Shown here: positions 61,236-64,000 of the stretch, in pieces | How positions within the stretch are numbered: the stretch's first letter is position 1 | Layout of the letters: the number at the start of each line of letters is the position of its first letter | Assembly (NCBI GenBank): GCA_026168455.1 | Contig: CM047425.1 | Location: 110,537,800-110,601,799 of the forward strand | From: Theocolax elegans | Lineage: Eukaryota > Arthropoda > Insecta > Hymenoptera > Cerocephalidae | DNA length: 64,000 bases | Direction: 5' to 3' | Notes under the pieces: generated by a model | Seen by the model: the letters and a program-made list of their open reading frames with translations, nothing else | The model's database searches: none | What the model was told of the DNA's origin: nothing | Translations under genes and position numbers: made by a program

Positions 61236-61310
61236 TTCAGCACCTGAAGAGGTCTGCAAACCTAGCAGACGAAACGTTGTGCACTTACATAAATAAATTG
61301 GATTTATTTA
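61236..61310 (+). repeat. Dispersed repeat end with hammerhead-like core
   Basis: CTGAAGA (61244-61250), a perfect 6-bp stem GTCTGC/GCAGAC (61252-61257 with 61265-61270) and GAAAC (61271-61275) sit in hammerhead order. GCAC before the core can pair with GTGC after GAAACGTT. The same block, decayed, lies inverted at 46.8 kb. Confidence 0.55.
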
Positions 61311-61361
61311 TTATTAACCCTCAACAATCGACTATTTACTAATTATCTTAATATACTAGAT

Positions 61362-61566
61362 CTTTTTTTTATTATTTTAACGTCGCTCTTTTTATGCTCT
61401 CAATGTGCTTAGCGACGGAGATCATACGATGTGTTTGCTAAAAAAGCACTTGGTGAAAATACATTTCCCAGTGATGCTTGTATCAATCAACCGGGACCAG
61501 GAATCAAACCTGGGACCTCCAGATTACGAGCCCAACACCATAACTGACCGAGTCATCGCAGGCCTC
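61362..61566 (-). mobile_element. tRNA-headed SINE, copy 2
   Basis: On the minus strand it starts GAGGCCTGCGATGACTCGG and shares CTCGTAATCTGGAGGTCCCA with copy 1; it ends ACGTTAAAATAATAAAAAAA. The B box has changed to GGTTTGATTCC. Confidence 0.8.
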
Positions 61567-61796
61567 ATATATTAGATCTAATTTTAGAGTTGAAATATTT
61601 AATGGCCTCCAATTCGGATCCGATATACCGACAATTCGACAATTCGAGTGTGTCATACAACTTCTTCACAATCTCAAGCATACACATATGTAGATATGTG
61701 TGATTGGTATTAAGTAGCAAATAGTAATTTTTAATCAGTCTCCATATGTTTATGCGACCCATTATTACATATAGTCCACCCATACGCATACAGCCC

Positions 61797-62060
61797 TATG
61801 CACCCAAATTTACATCCAATTCTAAACAAAACAACCCATATAGACCCACATACACCTACCCTTACTGACCCATACGCACCCACTCACCCGCAGTTCGTAC
61901 ACTCGTGCCCATCCACTTACCAACACACATCGTCACCCCTACATTCATTTCCAATCAAATCACCTTTCCACTCCAAACCCTCTCTCCAACATTTACATAC
62001 TCAGATCTACCCTACCCTCATACACCCACATGCACTTCTAAATCCTACTCCCACTTATCT
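61797..62060. repeat. C-rich, G-poor strand-asymmetric tract
   Basis: Degenerate ACCCA/CACCC units with very few G on the plus strand over more than 250 bases. The Pro/His/Thr-rich frames are artefacts of this. Confidence 0.6.
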
Positions 62061-62151
62061 CTACATATACTTTTATTATATGTATAATATACCCTGTATA
62101 TACACACATTATTCAAAAAGACCACATTGTGTAAACAAATTTTATCTATAG

Positions 62152-64000
62152 CAACCATCGCGCCGCTATTTAAAAAATTCTTGAATTCTGGTAGAACAGC
62201 ATAAGTCTGACATGTATACGTAAGACGTTATACACCTTATATGTTTAAATCCCAGCACATAAACATAGGGTGATCTTATTGCATTACCCACTGCATCTGC
62301 GGTTCTTACTTTCTAAATATGAATTAGTGATAATTTTATAATTTGTTAATGTTATTATATATGTCTTATATATAACTATAAAATACTCGAGTTATTTAAC
62401 TTTTATTATTTAATTTAATGTTTTTTAATTTATACTAGAGGGGGGGGGGAGTACCCACTGTTCACTACGCCCGCCAACCCCCACTTCCACGTAGACGGTT
62501 AAAGTTGACAGGTATTTCAACTTTAAATAGAATTAATTGATTAGAAACTTTATCAATCCGAATTGAATAAATTCTTTAATTATTAACATTTCTGAAAATA
62601 TTGATGAGCAACTGTAAGTGACGTATTTTAATAAGTACGAACTTTAAAAAAGTATATCAAATTACTAGGTATTCATCCATGTCTTTTAGCTAATCTATTA
62701 AAAAATTATTTATTGCAACCAAATATTTACTGTAAAAAAATTGTGATTAGTGACAATAAATTCGGAATTCATAAAAATTTAACAGTGTAAACAGTGTAGT
62801 AATTTTCAAAACAAGTAGAAAAACATTCATATGTACAAATACGAGTTTCATCTATATTTTTCGATACAGTAGACAAAAAATACTTTTAGAAATTAAAAAA
62901 TGTGTAAGCTATCACTTTAGCCACTAGCAAAAATATAAATTCAACTATCGATATTTTAAATATCATGTTAATAATCTATTTGATTATAATAAAAACGTAA
63001 TTAAAAAGAAATTTTATTTACACCGTAATTTATAGAATGTTAATATTACATGAAATAATACAAAATATATTTTTCTAGTGGTTGTTTTACAAAGGAAGAG
63101 CAGCATATTTTTTGTACTTGTTTGTATAGATTGAAATAAATTTTTCGGGAGAGCATATAAAAAAATTGATCCAGTTTTGTTTGCAGTTTATAAAACGGTA
63201 CTTGTACATATAAGTAATGTACATATATCATTATTAATTATTTAACAATATGGAAATAAACGTTGTTTCTTATAACTACAAATTAATGTATTATTTATTA
63301 TATTTTGATATAGGGCTTGTTGTTTCACAAATTATCTAGCAATACATTTCCGTAATGAAACATAATGAAATATAAAATAATGTTGTATATGCAGTAAGAT
63401 CCAAATATCCAATATAAGATCAAGGTCGAGCGGCGACCGTAAACCAAAATAGATCATTTTATTTCAGTCGATTTTATCAGCTTATCTACGCCACTAGTAA
63501 TTTATTATTTTATTTTGTTTTGTTAAAAATTAAAAAAATTTACTTTCAGTTACTTTCCATCCTAACATCATTTACCAACTGAATGATAGATAGATTTGAT
63601 CTAGCTTGACGTTAAATATATAACAATAAATAAAACAAGTTACCTGAAAATTTATATTATTGAGCAACATCTTGCAATTCGAACTCCTTGAAAATTATTC
63701 TTTAGAAAGTTGATCGATGAGAACGAGGTTACACACAAGTTTAAATAGTGAAAAAAAAACGAGGTAAGAAAGGTAAAGAAGCGAAGAACGACAATATACA
63801 CGCACTACTCCCAGTATATATTTAGTCTAGGTGTGGTGCATCGTGTGCATTTTATCGCGGGATGCACGTGGCACGCGAAGACGCGGAGAGAGCCAGCGGG
63901 TGACTAAATGAGACTCTTCCTCTCAGCCCAAAGCCCAGACTCACAGAGACGTAATTCGTGACGAAGGAGGGGTAAGGTTAATCCCAATTCGGTCCGCGTA
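62152..64000. other. AT-rich right end
   Basis: A G-run at 62441-62449 and AT-rich sequence; GC content rises after about 63840 with several CpG, possibly the edge of a promoter outside the window. No gene supported. Confidence 0.4.

Noticed and set aside
1..64000. CRISPR arrays, phage-like modules, bacterial operons
   Set aside because: Direct repeats present are microsatellites or transposon ends; the gene structures are eukaryotic.

Overview
The window looks like nuclear DNA of an insect, most likely a hymenopteran such as an ant, bee or wasp. It is AT-rich, has no bacterial-style operons, and carries many short introns, microsatellites, short GC-rich islands rich in CpG, and many foldback or TIR-type repeats. 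The organism call rests on composition and on which gene families are present; no search was run. Only three protein-coding genes could be assembled with confidence. All three lie on the minus strand, head to tail, between about 43.7 and 8.1 kb. Most other open frames in the window are shadows, simple repeats or transposon sequence.

Genes, in transcription order (right to left). (1) Gene A, 43669-34320, is an unrecognised Ser/Arg-rich protein of 349 residues from five coding exons, starting with a 10-nt initiator exon that ends in a GT donor. (2) stumps/Dof (arthropod member of the Dof/BCAP/BANK family), 31698-15845, has 14 phase-consistent coding exons giving 1058 residues: TIR-like region, DBB domain, ankyrin region, coiled coil and many tyrosine motifs. 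It is predicted to be the cytoplasmic adaptor of FGF-receptor signalling. One exon is only 25 nt, and a possible alternative first exon lies at 33108-33159. (3) TMEM181 orthologue, 11744-8078, has 12 coding exons giving 528 residues: a membrane protein with one N-terminal TM, a lumenal domain and a multi-TM core.

Repeat landscape. 0-8 kb holds a giant imperfect foldback (about 0.12-2.55 kb), a 222-bp near-perfect hairpin, a tRNA-headed SINE and a probable solo LTR. A 1.655-kb palindromic element lies between TMEM181 and stumps, and a second copy lies in the first intron of Gene A (39.4-41.0 kb). The introns of stumps hold two TIR elements that each contain a tRNA-like pol III box pair, plus two copies of another TIR family. 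From 43.7 to 64 kb I found no convincing host gene. That region has several hairpin elements, a second SINE copy, a decayed Ty3/gypsy integrase with an LTR-like sequence, and a dispersed repeat with a hammerhead-ribozyme-like core.

The neighbouring genes have no obvious shared pathway. stumps works downstream of FGF receptors, TMEM181 is an endomembrane or surface protein, and Gene A is unknown, although its N-terminal NPSY and its Tyr/Ser-rich sequence would suit a signalling or scaffold protein. The most unusual items are the palindromic elements with mirrored ORFs, the tRNA-like cores inside TIR elements, the hammerhead-like repeat, the stumps microexon and alternative start, and the orphan Gene A.
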